A DNA stretch of 64,000 nt from Sphingobacterium mizutaii (lineage in GTDB: Bacteria; Bacteroidota; Bacteroidia; Sphingobacteriales; Sphingobacteriaceae). Below the pieces are notes generated by a model, which searched no databases, had not been told where the DNA came from, and worked only from the letters and a program-made list of their open reading frames with translations. Shown here piece by piece: positions 9,045-17,523 of the stretch (within the stretch, counting starts at the first letter, position 1; every line of letters begins with the position of its first letter). The stretch lies in contig NZ_LT906468.1 in assembly GCF_900187125.1 (NCBI RefSeq), positions 2,356,001-2,420,000 of the forward strand. Direction: 5' to 3'. A program made the position numbers and the translations under genes.

Positions 9045-11249
9045 TTAGTTTTCCGACTCATATCGTGTTACTCCAGTAATGCCTGGGATCTGTTTCAAAT
9101 GCTTGATTAAACTATCTAATTGATGGGTGTCATTGACAAAGACCATAATATCTCCCTCGAAAATCCCTTCATTACTAGAAATGGACAATGAGCGGATATT
9201 TACCTTGAAGTCCTGCGAAATAACAGTTGTGATCTTATTCACTAAGCCCACATCATCAATGCCGACAATCTTCAAACCAGTTAAGAAAGCCACATTATTG
9301 TGCAATGAAGCCCATTTAGCTTTTAAGATCCTATAGCCATAGTTTGCCATTAGTTTTGAAGCGTTAGGACAGCTAGTGCGGTGGATCTTGATGCCATCAT
9401 TTACAGTCAAGAAACCAAAGATATCATCGCCAGGGATAGGGTTACAACAAGGAGCCAAGGTATAATCTACCTTCTGATAATCATCTCCGATAAGGATGGT
9501 ATCATCTTTTTTGTTGATCTTCTCAACCAACCCATTGATATGAGATTGGAACTGATTCTGATTAGCATCTTCAGAACGTTCATTAGCTACAAAATTCCTA
9601 AGGTTCTTAATATCGATAGCCCCTTTAGCTACATTGTAGAATAGCTCTTGAGAACTTGGAAATTTAAAGAAATTAGCAATCTTATTGATGTTTTCAGTGT
9701 TATAGGTAATCTTTAACGATTTCAGCTTTCTCTCTAAGATCTCCTTTCCATCCTCAGCAACCCGACGTTTTTCCTCCTTCAATGAGGATTTGATCTTTGA
9801 TTTAGCTTTTGCGGTTACCACAAAGTTTAGCCAATCCTCCTTAGGAGTCTGTTTGCTGGAGGTGATAATCTCTACCTGGTCACCATTTTGAAGCTCATGG
9901 CTCAATGGGACAAGCTTATGGTTAACCTTGGCACCGATACAGGTAGCTCCAATATCGGTATGGATTTCAAAGGCAAAATCTAGAGCAGTTGCACCGTTAG
10001 GGAGCTGAACTAAGGTACCTTTGGGGGTGAAAATGAATATCTCATCCGAGAACAAATTCATCTTAAAATCATCCACAAAATCCAGTGCATTTGGTTCAGG
10101 GTTGCTCAAGATATCACGTACTTTCTGTATCCATTGGTCTAAACCGTTGTCAGAATTTGACTCTTTATATTTCCAGTGAGCTGCAAAACCTTTTTCTGCA
10201 ATCTCATTCATCCTTCTTGTGCGGATCTGTACTTCCACCCATTGTCCTCTCGGACCCATTACGGTGGTGTGCAAGGATTCATATCCGTTTGCTTTTGGAG
10301 AAGAAACCCAATCCCTTAAGCGGTCTGGATTCGGGCGATAAAGGTCGGTTACGATCGAATACACCTTCCAACATTCCGTCTTTTCCTTTTCGTCATCGGT
10401 ATCAATAATGATCCTAATGGCAAAAAGGTCATAGACCTCTTCAAAAGGAATGGACTTCTTGCGCATCTTGTTCCAGATGGAGTGGATAGATTTAGGTCTT
10501 CCAAAAACGGAAGCATTAATTCCCTCTTCAGCTAGTATCTCTTGGATTGGAGAAATGAAATCGGCAATGAATTTTTCACGTTCAGCCTTCTTCTCGTTCA
10601 ATTTCTTTGCGATAAACTTATACGTATCAGGATCCGTATATTTCATCGAAAGGTCTTCCAATTCCGATTTAATGGCATATAGACCCAGTCGATGGGCTAG
10701 GGGAGCATACAGGTAGCTGGTTTCTGAGGCGATCTTCAATTGCTTATGACGGGCCATAAATTCCATGGTCCGCATATTATGAAGTCGGTCAGCAAGTTTG
10801 ATTAAGATAACCCTGACATCATCCGCTAGGGTCAATAGCATTTTTCTAAAGTTCTCGGCTTGCATGGAACTGTTCGGGTCGAAGATCCCAGAGATCTTGG
10901 TTAAGCCGTCGATAATACGGACAACTTTTTTGCCGAACTGTTCTTCGATGTCTTGCAGGGTAACACTTGTATCCTCAACAACATCATGTAGCAATGCACA
11001 AACAATAGAAGTGGTTCCAAGTCCAATTTCTTCTGCAGCGATCTGTGCTACAGCGATTGGATGGTAAATATAAGGTTCGCCAGATTTCCGGCGCATATCT
11101 TTATGGCTTTCCAGTGCTAAATCGAAGGCCTTTCTGATCTGTTGCTTATCTCCTTTTTGAAGAGTGGGCTTACAAGCCCTTAAAAGTGCGCGGTATCTTT
11201 TACGGATTTCCTTATTTTCAGCCTCAATATCAATCACATATTCTTCCAT
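9045..11249 (-). CDS. Bifunctional (p)ppGpp synthase/hydrolase (Rel/SpoT)
   Basis: Makes and degrades the alarmone (p)ppGpp during the stringent response. 734 residues with the standard long-RSH order: HD hydrolase domain (about 45-200; YHPIAVAQI, LLHDVVEDT, LADRLHNMRT), synthetase domain (about 240-375; GRPKSIHSIWNKM, YDLFAIRI, NGYESLHTTV), TGS domain (about 405-465; IFIFTPKGTLVQLPNGATA), a helical/zinc-finger-like segment with APCCNPIPGDDI, and a C-terminal ACT domain (about 655-734). The hydrolase HD residues are intact, so both activities are expected. Divergent from the DUF4294 gene. Confidence 0.95.
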   Translation of the reverse strand: MEEYVIDIEAENKEIRKRYRALLRACKPTLQKGDKQQIRKAFDLALESHKDMRRKSGEPYIYHPIAVAQIAAEEIGLGTTSIVCALLHDVVEDTSVTLQDIEEQFGKKVVRIIDGLTKISGIFDPNSSMQAENFRKMLLTLADDVRVILIKLADRLHNMRTMEFMARHKQLKIASETSYLYAPLAHRLGLYAIKSELEDLSMKYTDPDTYKFIAKKLNEKKAEREKFIADFISPIQEILAEEGINASVFGRPKSIHSIWNKMRKKSIPFEEVYDLFAIRIIIDTDDEKEKTECWKVYSIVTDLYRPNPDRLRDWVSSPKANGYESLHTTVMGPRGQWVEVQIRTRRMNEIAEKGFAAHWKYKESNSDNGLDQWIQKVRDILSNPEPNALDFVDDFKMNLFSDEIFIFTPKGTLVQLPNGATALDFAFEIHTDIGATCIGAKVNHKLVPLSHELQNGDQVEIITSSKQTPKEDWLNFVVTAKAKSKIKSSLKEEKRRVAEDGKEILERKLKSLKITYNTENINKIANFFKFPSSQELFYNVAKGAIDIKNLRNFVANERSEDANQNQFQSHINGLVEKINKKDDTILIGDDYQKVDYTLAPCCNPIPGDDIFGFLTVNDGIKIHRTSCPNASKLMANYGYRILKAKWASLHNNVAFLTGLKIVGIDDVGLVNKITTVISQDFKVNIRSLSISSNEGIFEGDIMVFVNDTHQLDSLIKHLKQIPGITGVTRYESEN

Positions 11250-11386
11250 AAAATTGCATTGCTATCAAAAAAAATAAAATAATTTGCTATATTTATTGAA
11301 CAAATAATTAAAGATTTTATACTAAATTGTAAAGTATAAATATACAGAAAAAAAATGAATTTTATCGCATAGGGCTTATTATATTG

Positions 11387-12031
11387 ATGATGTGTGGAAG
11401 TAACATAAAGTGGGTTTTTATCGTAGCGATCTTGTTTGCTTGGCCAGCATTTGGCTTTGCTCAAACATTGATAAAACCTCAGTATGGACCGGGAAAACCT
11501 GAGGTGGTAGAACATTATGCAACCACAACGCTGGATAATGGCGAAGTTGTGCCTTGGTTCCCCATTGAGGAAGTAGTCATTTACGCTAAACGAACATTTA
11601 AAACAGAAGAAGACAGGCAGAAATATTTGAGGTTAAGAAGGAATGTCATTCGCGTCCTTCCTTATGCTATCTATGCCCAAAAAAGGTATGAGCAGTTAGA
11701 CCGTGACTTAGCCTTGGCCAATTCAAGACGAGAAGAAAAAAGACTGATCAAAGAATGTGAACGGGAAATAAAGGATAAGATCACTTCTGAGGTAAAGAAC
11801 CTCAGTGTTTCTCAAGGAAAGATCTTGATCAAGCTGATAGAAAGACAAACGGGTAACACCAGTTATGACCTTGTTAAAGATATGAAAGGCGGTATCTCTG
11901 CATTTGTTTATCAAGGTGTGGCCAAGATATTTGGCCATAATTTAAAGAGTACATATGATCCTCAGGAAGATTATGAGATAGAGAATATTATTCGCGAATA
12001 TGAACGTTCGCGGCCAATGGTAAAACGTTAA
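11387..12031 (+). CDS. DUF4294 secreted protein of unknown function
   Basis: 214-residue protein with an N-terminal signal peptide (hydrophobic segment WVFIVAILFAWPAFGFA, probable cleavage before Q). The mature part has VPWFPIEEVVIYAKRTF followed by a long charged helical region, which matches the Bacteroidota-restricted DUF4294 family. The true start is taken as one of two adjacent ATGs (11387 or 11390); a TTG lies just before. Only 12 bp separate it from the peroxidase gene, so the two are probably co-transcribed. Function unknown. Confidence 0.75.
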   Translation: MMCGSNIKWVFIVAILFAWPAFGFAQTLIKPQYGPGKPEVVEHYATTTLDNGEVVPWFPIEEVVIYAKRTFKTEEDRQKYLRLRRNVIRVLPYAIYAQKRYEQLDRDLALANSRREEKRLIKECEREIKDKITSEVKNLSVSQGKILIKLIERQTGNTSYDLVKDMKGGISAFVYQGVAKIFGHNLKSTYDPQEDYEIENIIREYERSRPMVKR

Positions 12032-12043
12032 AAACCTATTATT

Positions 12044-12541
12044 ATGAGTAAGACCGTATATGATTATGATGCATTAGAGTTTAGTGGACAGAAAAGATCA
12101 CTTCGTGATTTTGAAGGCAAAGTTTTACTCATTGTCAATACTGCAAGCAATTGTCTCTTTAGCGGGCAGTTCAAGACCCTTGAAAATTTATATAAAAAGT
12201 ATAAAGAGCTGGGTTTTGAGGTATTGGCTTTCCCATCCAACGATTTCCGAAACCAAGAACCTTTAACTGGAAGAACCTTGGAAACTTACTGCCGGATTAA
12301 CCGCCAAGTAACTTTTCCTGTTTTCAAGAGAATCCATGTGAAAGGGGAATTTACCGATCCACTTTACCGATATCTTACTAATATTGAAGAAAATGGTAAG
12401 ATTGGAACCATCCCTATGTGGAATTTCCATAAATATTTAATTAATAAAAAAGGGGAAGTTGTCGACCATTTCTATTCTTTGACTAGCCCAATGTCAAAAA
12501 AAGTCCACAATCGTATTGAAGAGCTTCTAGGAGACAAGTAA
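12044..12541 (+). CDS. Glutathione-peroxidase-family thiol peroxidase
   Basis: Thioredoxin-fold peroxidase of the GPx family, 165 residues, cytoplasmic. The catalytic tetrad is visible: Cys37 (NTASNC), Gln71 (RNQEP), Trp126 and Asn127 (MWNFHKYL). Cys83 in TYCRINR sits where thioredoxin-dependent GPx enzymes carry the resolving cysteine. The third commonly conserved cysteine (FPCNQF) is a serine here (FPSNDF). The electron donor is more likely thioredoxin or bacillithiol than glutathione, given the bacillithiol gene immediately downstream. Confidence 0.9.
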   Translation: MSKTVYDYDALEFSGQKRSLRDFEGKVLLIVNTASNCLFSGQFKTLENLYKKYKELGFEVLAFPSNDFRNQEPLTGRTLETYCRINRQVTFPVFKRIHVKGEFTDPLYRYLTNIEENGKIGTIPMWNFHKYLINKKGEVVDHFYSLTSPMSKKVHNRIEELLGDK

Positions 12542-12590
12542 TCGCTTTAAATTTTATTAGTTTTGTGTACTGTACTTAATACACAATTTG

Positions 12591-13310
12591 ATGAAATTAG
12601 ATTTACTTGTCATGACCGTTCATCCTGATGATGCAGAATTAGGAGCCGGTGGTGTTATTGCCAAATATGTAGCCGAAGGGAAAATAGTAGGGATCGTTGA
12701 TCTTACATTAGGAGAACTGGGGACGCGTGGTACTCCTGAAATCCGTGCTCAAGAGGCGCAGAATGCTGCAAAAATACTAGGTGTAGCGGTTCGTGAGAAC
12801 CTTAAGTTACGTGATGGATTCTTCCAGAACAATGAAGAAGGTCAAAAGGAAGTCATCAAAGCAATCCGTAAGTTCCAACCGGAAATCGTAATCACCAATG
12901 CTTGGGAAGATCGCCACCCAGACCATGGACGTGCCAGCAAGCTGGTCAATGATGCTTTGTTCCTAGCCGGATTAAGAAGGATAGAAACCGAATTAGATGG
13001 TATAGCACAAGAGCCTTATCGTCCGAGATTACAGCTTCAATTAATCCAAGACAAATACATCCAGCCTGACATCTTAATTGACATTACTGAGTATTGGGAC
13101 ATCAAAGAACGTTCAATCCTTGCTTACACCTCCCAATTCAATGTCGAAAATCAAGATGATGAGCCGCAGACCTACATCTCTAATCCTGATTTCATGGATT
13201 CCACCAAAGCGAGAGGACATGAATTCGGAAGGTCCATCCAAGTGAAATATGCCGAAGGCTTCACATGCAGAAAGATCTTAGGAGTTACGGATCTGTTTGA
13301 GCTTTTATAG
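12591..13310 (+). CDS. bshB1: Bacillithiol deacetylase BshB1
   Basis: Removes the acetyl group of N-acetylglucosaminyl-malate, the second step of bacillithiol synthesis (LmbE-like, PF02585). 239 residues from the ATG at 12591; a TTG just before is ignored. Zinc-site motifs: HPDD at 11-14 and HPDH at 109-112. GELGTRGTPEIRAQEA is typical of the BshB1 branch. Follows the thiol peroxidase by 46 bp on the same strand. A second bacillithiol-linked gene (BstA-like) is at 42.4 kb, which supports a bacillithiol-using organism. Confidence 0.93.
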   Translation: MKLDLLVMTVHPDDAELGAGGVIAKYVAEGKIVGIVDLTLGELGTRGTPEIRAQEAQNAAKILGVAVRENLKLRDGFFQNNEEGQKEVIKAIRKFQPEIVITNAWEDRHPDHGRASKLVNDALFLAGLRRIETELDGIAQEPYRPRLQLQLIQDKYIQPDILIDITEYWDIKERSILAYTSQFNVENQDDEPQTYISNPDFMDSTKARGHEFGRSIQVKYAEGFTCRKILGVTDLFELL

Positions 13311-13322
13311 CTTTAATAGATA

Positions 13323-13437
13323 TGAGATGTGAGATATGAGATATGAGAAAATAAAAAAGGACCAAAATGGTCCTTTTCTTATTAATATTTTATTATTTCA
13401 CTCTTAATATCTCAAATCTCAATACTCAAATCTCATA
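13323..13437. repeat. Inverted seven-base tandem repeats around a terminator
   Basis: Left array at 13323-13350 is four units of TGAGATA type (tgagatg, tgagata, tgagata, tgagaaa). Right array at 13410-13437 is the reverse-complement type (tctcaaa, tctcaat, actcaaa, tctcata). The hairpin terminator 13355-13377 lies between them. The same layout recurs at 15276-15370, and a related array is at 57874-57908. Confidence 0.85.
13355..13377. terminator. Bidirectional terminator between bshB1 and ribF
   Basis: Perfect 10-base arms 13355-13364 and 13368-13377 around an AAA loop, with A-rich left and T-rich right flanks. It serves the converging bshB1 (plus) and ribF (minus) transcripts. Confidence 0.85.
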
Positions 13438-13446
13438 TCTCCTAAA

Positions 13447-14427
13447 CTACTTCCCTTCGAAATAATTTCTGATATCAGCTTCGTCTTTTTTGATCTGTTC
13501 TTGCATCAGTTCAAGGCTTTCAAACCATTGGTCATGACGGATAAATTCAAGGAATTTTACGCGAATGGTCTTGGTATAAAGGTCATCGTTGAAGTCCAAA
13601 AGGTTCACTTCAATCTTTCTGTTCATACCATCTACGGTAGGTCGGGTTCCGATATAGCACATTCCTTTCGCAACACGTTCCGGAACTGGTTCAAAATAAT
13701 CGCCAGTCACGACTTCGGTTGTCTTAGGGAAGATTTCCACCTCAACGGCATAGATACCGTATGCAGGAATCAGTTTATGGGATTCGTGTACATGGAGGTT
13801 CGCAGTAGGGAAACCGATCTCACGACCTATTTGATCACCTTTAATCACCGTTCCGGTCAATTCAAAGGGATAGCCTAGGTATTTATTGGCGGTAATGATA
13901 TCGCCTTTGATCAAGGATTCACGCACTCGGGTTGAAGAAACCGCTACATCTTCGATGTCTTGTTCAGCGATTTGGTCCACTGTATAGTCAAAGATCTCCG
14001 AAAAATGGATCAGATCCTTGATCGTTCCTTTGCGGTCCTTGCCAAAATGGTGGTCATAACCGATTACGATTTTTTTACATCCGATCTTATTCACCAAAAC
14101 ATCAGAAATATATTCTTCAGGATTTTGATTAGAGAAATCTCTGGTAAAAGGAGTGATGATCAAGTGGTCGATTCCAGCCAAAGCCAATCGCTCTACTTTC
14201 TCTTCAATGTCGTTGATTAACCTGAGGCTATCATCATCCGGATTGATGATCAATCTGGGATGCGGAAAAAAGGTCAGCAATACCGTTTCACCTGTATTAT
14301 CCTTTGCCAATTCGGTCAATTTATTTAGAATCTTCTGGTGGCCAACATGCACGCCGTCAAATGTCCCTATCGTTACGATAGCATAATCCAACGCTTTGAA
14401 TTCATCCAGATTTCTGTATATTTTCAT
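13447..14427 (-). CDS. ribF: Bifunctional riboflavin kinase / FAD synthetase
   Basis: Converts riboflavin to FMN and FAD. 326 residues. N-terminal nucleotidyltransferase domain with GTFDGVHVGHQKIL (HxGH-type site) and SSTRVRESL; C-terminal riboflavin kinase domain with GREIGFPTANL and GMCYIGTRPTV. It lies 26 bp downstream of truB on the same strand, an arrangement common in bacteria. The stop codon abuts the seven-base repeat array. Confidence 0.96.
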   Translation of the reverse strand: MKIYRNLDEFKALDYAIVTIGTFDGVHVGHQKILNKLTELAKDNTGETVLLTFFPHPRLIINPDDDSLRLINDIEEKVERLALAGIDHLIITPFTRDFSNQNPEEYISDVLVNKIGCKKIVIGYDHHFGKDRKGTIKDLIHFSEIFDYTVDQIAEQDIEDVAVSSTRVRESLIKGDIITANKYLGYPFELTGTVIKGDQIGREIGFPTANLHVHESHKLIPAYGIYAVEVEIFPKTTEVVTGDYFEPVPERVAKGMCYIGTRPTVDGMNRKIEVNLLDFNDDLYTKTIRVKFLEFIRHDQWFESLELMQEQIKKDEADIRNYFEGK

Positions 14428-14453
14428 TATATCTTTTTCTAAGCTTAGAAGAA

Positions 14454-15176
14454 TTAAACCGTTTGGTTCTTTAACTCTTTTACTTGATTAATTAATTCAG
14501 TTAATTCCCAGGCATTTTTCACATCAAAGTCGCCCGATTTTGTTCTTCTCAATGAAGATAGATGTCCACCGCAGTTCAGCTTTTTACCAAAGTCATGGGC
14601 TATAGATCGGATATAAGTCCCTTTACTGCATTTGATCCTGAAATAGACCTTTGGCAATTCGATCTTTTCTACATCAAACTCCATGATTTCTACACGTCTA
14701 GCCTTCAATTCGACTTCCTCGCCACGTCTTGCTTTCTCATAGACTCGCTCTCCACCAATTTTAATAGCAGAATGGGCAGGAGGGAACTGATCTTGAACGC
14801 CCACAAAAGATGCTGCAGTATTCAAGATATCTTCATCTGTCAAAAAAGAATAGTCAAAAGTTTGGTCAATTTCAGTTTCTAGGTCATAAGAAGGAGTGGT
14901 AGCTCCTAAGGTTATGGTTCCAGTATATTCTTTGTCCTCCGCTTGGAAGCCATCGATTTGTTTGGTCATTTTACCCGTACATACGATCAGCAATCCTGTT
15001 GCCAAGGGGTCTAAGGTACCTGCGTGGCCCACTTTAACCTTCAAGGGCTTAATGCTATTGCGCAATTTACCAACGACATCAAAACTAGTCCAGGTTAATG
15101 GCTTATCGATTAATAATACTTCACCCTCCGCAAAAGCAAATTTTGGCTTAGCTTGTCCTTCTATATTTTCGCTCAT
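14454..15176 (-). CDS. truB: tRNA pseudouridine(55) synthase
   Basis: Isomerises U55 in the T-loop of tRNAs. 240 residues. KVGHAGTLDPLATGLL holds the catalytic aspartate; YTGTITLG and CSKGTYIRSIAHDFG are family segments. No PUA domain is present at the C-terminus, normal for the short bacterial type. Start ATG at 15174-15176. Cotranscription with ribF is likely (26-bp gap), while a hairpin separates it from uppP upstream. Confidence 0.96.
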   Translation of the reverse strand: MSENIEGQAKPKFAFAEGEVLLIDKPLTWTSFDVVGKLRNSIKPLKVKVGHAGTLDPLATGLLIVCTGKMTKQIDGFQAEDKEYTGTITLGATTPSYDLETEIDQTFDYSFLTDEDILNTAASFVGVQDQFPPAHSAIKIGGERVYEKARRGEEVELKARRVEIMEFDVEKIELPKVYFRIKCSKGTYIRSIAHDFGKKLNCGGHLSSLRRTKSGDFDVKNAWELTELINQVKELKNQTV

Positions 15177-15275
15177 TTAATCTTAAAGTTTCGTGGAAAT
15201 CATTCCAATCTGTTAATCAGTTCAGAATATATCCTCTGGCTAATTTTCTGCAAAAATAGGAATTTTATTTAGATG

Positions 15276-15370
15276 TGAGATATTAGACTTGAGATTTGAG
15301 CTATTATTGGTACTAAAAAAGGACCTAATAGGTCCTTCTATATTTTAAATTTTCTATCTCAAATCACACT
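15276..15370. repeat. Second copy of heptamer-flanked terminator element
   Basis: Left array at 15276-15296 has units tgagata, ttagact, tgagatt; right array at 15357-15370 has tctcaaa, tcacact and runs up to the uppP stop codon. The terminator at 15319-15337 is between them. This copy is more degenerate than the one at 13323-13437. Confidence 0.75.
15319..15337 (-). terminator. Terminator downstream of uppP
   Basis: Perfect 8-base arms 15319-15326 and 15330-15337 around a 3-base loop, preceded by a run of A (U tail on the minus strand). It separates uppP from truB. Confidence 0.8.
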
Positions 15371-15371
15371 T

Positions 15372-16190
15372 CTATCCTTGCGTATAAAAAAACACCAACA
15401 ATGCTATCCCGATAACAATTCGGTACCAGCCCCAGAATTTGAAGCCGTATTTTGTTAGAACGCTGATAAAGGTTTTCACGGCGATCATTGCTACGATAAA
15501 GGCAACGACATTACCAATGATAAAGATCATAATGTTTTCATTGCTGGCCATGATCATCTCATATCCTTTTTGCGCATGTTCTGTTCCTTCTGCCCAGGTC
15601 TTTACAAAGATAGAGTAGACCGTTACGGCAAGCATGGTTGGAACTGCCAAGAAAAACGAGAATTCCGCTGCTGCTTTACGATCTAGACCTTGGGTCAAAC
15701 CACCGATAATCGATGCTGCCGAACGGGAAGTCCCTGGCATCATCGCCAAACATTGCCAAAAACCAATGATAAATGCCTTCTTCACAGGGATCTCTTTCTC
15801 ATCTGTGATCTTCGGATTCTTGAACCATTTATCGACAAACAAAAGGACCACACCACCCAATACCAATACGGTAGAGATCGCAATCTGGTTCCCTAATACA
15901 GCCTCGATCTTATCATCCAATAATTTACCCAAAACTAGGGCAGGGATGACAGCAATGGCTAATTTGTAGTAAAATTTAAGGTTCTTGAAATCAAAGAATC
16001 TTCTCCAATAAAGGACAACAATGGAAAGGATAGCTCCAAATTGAATGGAAACCTGGAACATTTTTAGATATTCGCTTTCTTCCATTCCCATCAATGCGGC
16101 CGTAAAGCCCATGTGCGCAGTAGAAGAAATAGGAAGGTACTCTGTTAAACCCTCAACGATCGCGAGGATAATTGCTTCTAAATAACTCAT
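15372..16190 (-). CDS. uppP: Undecaprenyl-diphosphate phosphatase
   Basis: Integral membrane enzyme that recycles the lipid carrier of peptidoglycan synthesis (BacA/UppP). 272 residues, about eight hydrophobic segments. Active-site segments: EGLTEYLPISSTAHMGF near the N-terminus (Glu and Ser/His) and PGTSRSAASIIGG in the middle. Its start codon overlaps the DUF3098 stop by one base (TAATG), so the two genes are translationally coupled. Activity of this family also gives bacitracin tolerance. Confidence 0.96.
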   Translation of the reverse strand: MSYLEAIILAIVEGLTEYLPISSTAHMGFTAALMGMEESEYLKMFQVSIQFGAILSIVVLYWRRFFDFKNLKFYYKLAIAVIPALVLGKLLDDKIEAVLGNQIAISTVLVLGGVVLLFVDKWFKNPKITDEKEIPVKKAFIIGFWQCLAMMPGTSRSAASIIGGLTQGLDRKAAAEFSFFLAVPTMLAVTVYSIFVKTWAEGTEHAQKGYEMIMASNENIMIFIIGNVVAFIVAMIAVKTFISVLTKYGFKFWGWYRIVIGIALLVFFYTQG

Positions 16191-16444
16191 TATTCCTGGG
16201 TTGTTTTGGTCTTAGGTTTATACAATATTGCTACAAATCCTAATGCAAAACCAGCAACCACAACAATGGGTGCCAAAGTAATTTTGGTAAAGCTGTAAAT
16301 GTCTTCGGTACCCATCATCAAGATGAAACCTATGGCAACTACAACGATACTCAAAATGAATAATTGATAATTTATTTTCTTAAATACGAACCCTGCATTT
16401 GAAGCATTTGCTGGGGTTCCTTTTACATTCTTAGTTTGACTCAT
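16190..16444 (-). CDS. DUF3098 small membrane protein
   Basis: 84-residue protein with two predicted membrane segments (LFILSIVVVAIGFILMMG and APIVVVAGFALGFVAILY). This matches DUF3098, a Bacteroidota family found between ftsX and uppP. It overlaps uppP by 1 bp and starts 29 bp after the ftsX stop. Function unknown; the context suggests a role in envelope assembly or division. Confidence 0.82.
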   Translation of the reverse strand: MSQTKNVKGTPANASNAGFVFKKINYQLFILSIVVVAIGFILMMGTEDIYSFTKITLAPIVVVAGFALGFVAILYKPKTKTTQE

Positions 16445-16473
16445 TTTCTGAACGGATTAATAATTGATCGATT

Positions 16474-17352
16474 TTATCTATATAAACTCGCTGATTTAGC
16501 ACGTAAATATTTGGTAACAGCAAAATATGTACTTGCTCCAGAAATCAAGATACCTAATCCTAAGACAATGGCAAAAATCATTGCAAATTCGAACCAGTCA
16601 CGTAAGAAAACCAGTTCAGGTACTTGTTTTTGTGCAAATTGTAAGGTCAGAATCAATAGTAAGATAGCAATCAAGGCACCGATCAATCCATGGGCAATAC
16701 CATACAATATATATGGCTTGCGGATAAAACCTTTGGTCGCACCAATTAACTGCATACTCTTAATCAAGAAACGTTGAGAGTAGATTGCTAAACGAATGGT
16801 ATTGTTGATCAAAGCCACGGCTATGATCAATAGAATCACGGTAAAGGCAAGAATCACGATACTGATCACGCGGATATTCTTGTTGACCATATCAATCAAT
16901 GACTCTTGGTAAACCACCTCTTTAATGCGGCTGTTTTTACCAATCTTATTGATGAAGGTCTGGATAGAATCGCTGTTCGCGTATTGTTCCTTCATGTACA
17001 CATCAATAGAAGGCAACAAAGGGTTTCTACCTAGGTACTCGACAAAATCTTCACCCAAATCCTCTCTCAAGTTCTTTGCTGCAAGTTCCTTGCTCACATA
17101 TTCCGAACGTAAGACATAAGGATCCTTTTCCAAATCCTTCTGTAGCGAAAGCACATCACCTTCATTGACATTATCATTAACGATAACGTTCAAGACGATG
17201 TTTTCTTTAACATAACGGGATAAGTTTTTAGCGTGGACTAGAATTAGTCCCAAAAGACCTGTCATCAATAGAACCAGTGCAATACTGATTACTGTAGATA
17301 CGTATACTGATTTAGTTTTTTTCCTTGGTGAACCCTGTTCGATCACTGACAT
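16474..17352 (-). CDS. ftsX: Cell-division permease-like protein FtsX
   Basis: Partner of FtsE in the complex that controls peptidoglycan hydrolases at the division site. 292 residues: N-terminal membrane helix (VYVSTVISIALVLLMTGLL), a periplasmic domain of about 130 residues (LQKDLEKDPYVLRSEYVSKE is typical), then three C-terminal membrane helices of the FtsX/MacB fold. First gene of a minus-strand run ftsX, DUF3098, uppP. ftsE is not in this neighbourhood. Confidence 0.92.
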   Translation of the reverse strand: MSVIEQGSPRKKTKSVYVSTVISIALVLLMTGLLGLILVHAKNLSRYVKENIVLNVIVNDNVNEGDVLSLQKDLEKDPYVLRSEYVSKELAAKNLREDLGEDFVEYLGRNPLLPSIDVYMKEQYANSDSIQTFINKIGKNSRIKEVVYQESLIDMVNKNIRVISIVILAFTVILLIIAVALINNTIRLAIYSQRFLIKSMQLIGATKGFIRKPYILYGIAHGLIGALIAILLLILTLQFAQKQVPELVFLRDWFEFAMIFAIVLGLGILISGASTYFAVTKYLRAKSASLYR

Positions 17353-17523
17353 ATATTTGATTCTGCGTTTATCCTTGCGAAAGTAAGGATTTATTTTTTC
17401 CCAATACTAATTTTCTAACAGCGAATATCAGAATTTATTGTATAGAATAAAAAACTTTTATACCGAATTTACCCTAAATTCGCTAATTTCGCAATTCTTT
17501 GTACCATACTTTTATAATTAATA

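Noticed and set aside
11234..11515. A 93-codon minus-strand frame upstream of the Rel/SpoT gene
   Set aside because: It lies antisense to the signal peptide of the DUF4294 gene, has low-complexity AT-driven residues and no family likeness.
17353..17523. A T-box or other leader upstream of leuS
   Set aside because: No specifier stem, T-box sequence or strong hairpin was seen in this 171-bp gap, and T-boxes are not typical of Bacteroidota.
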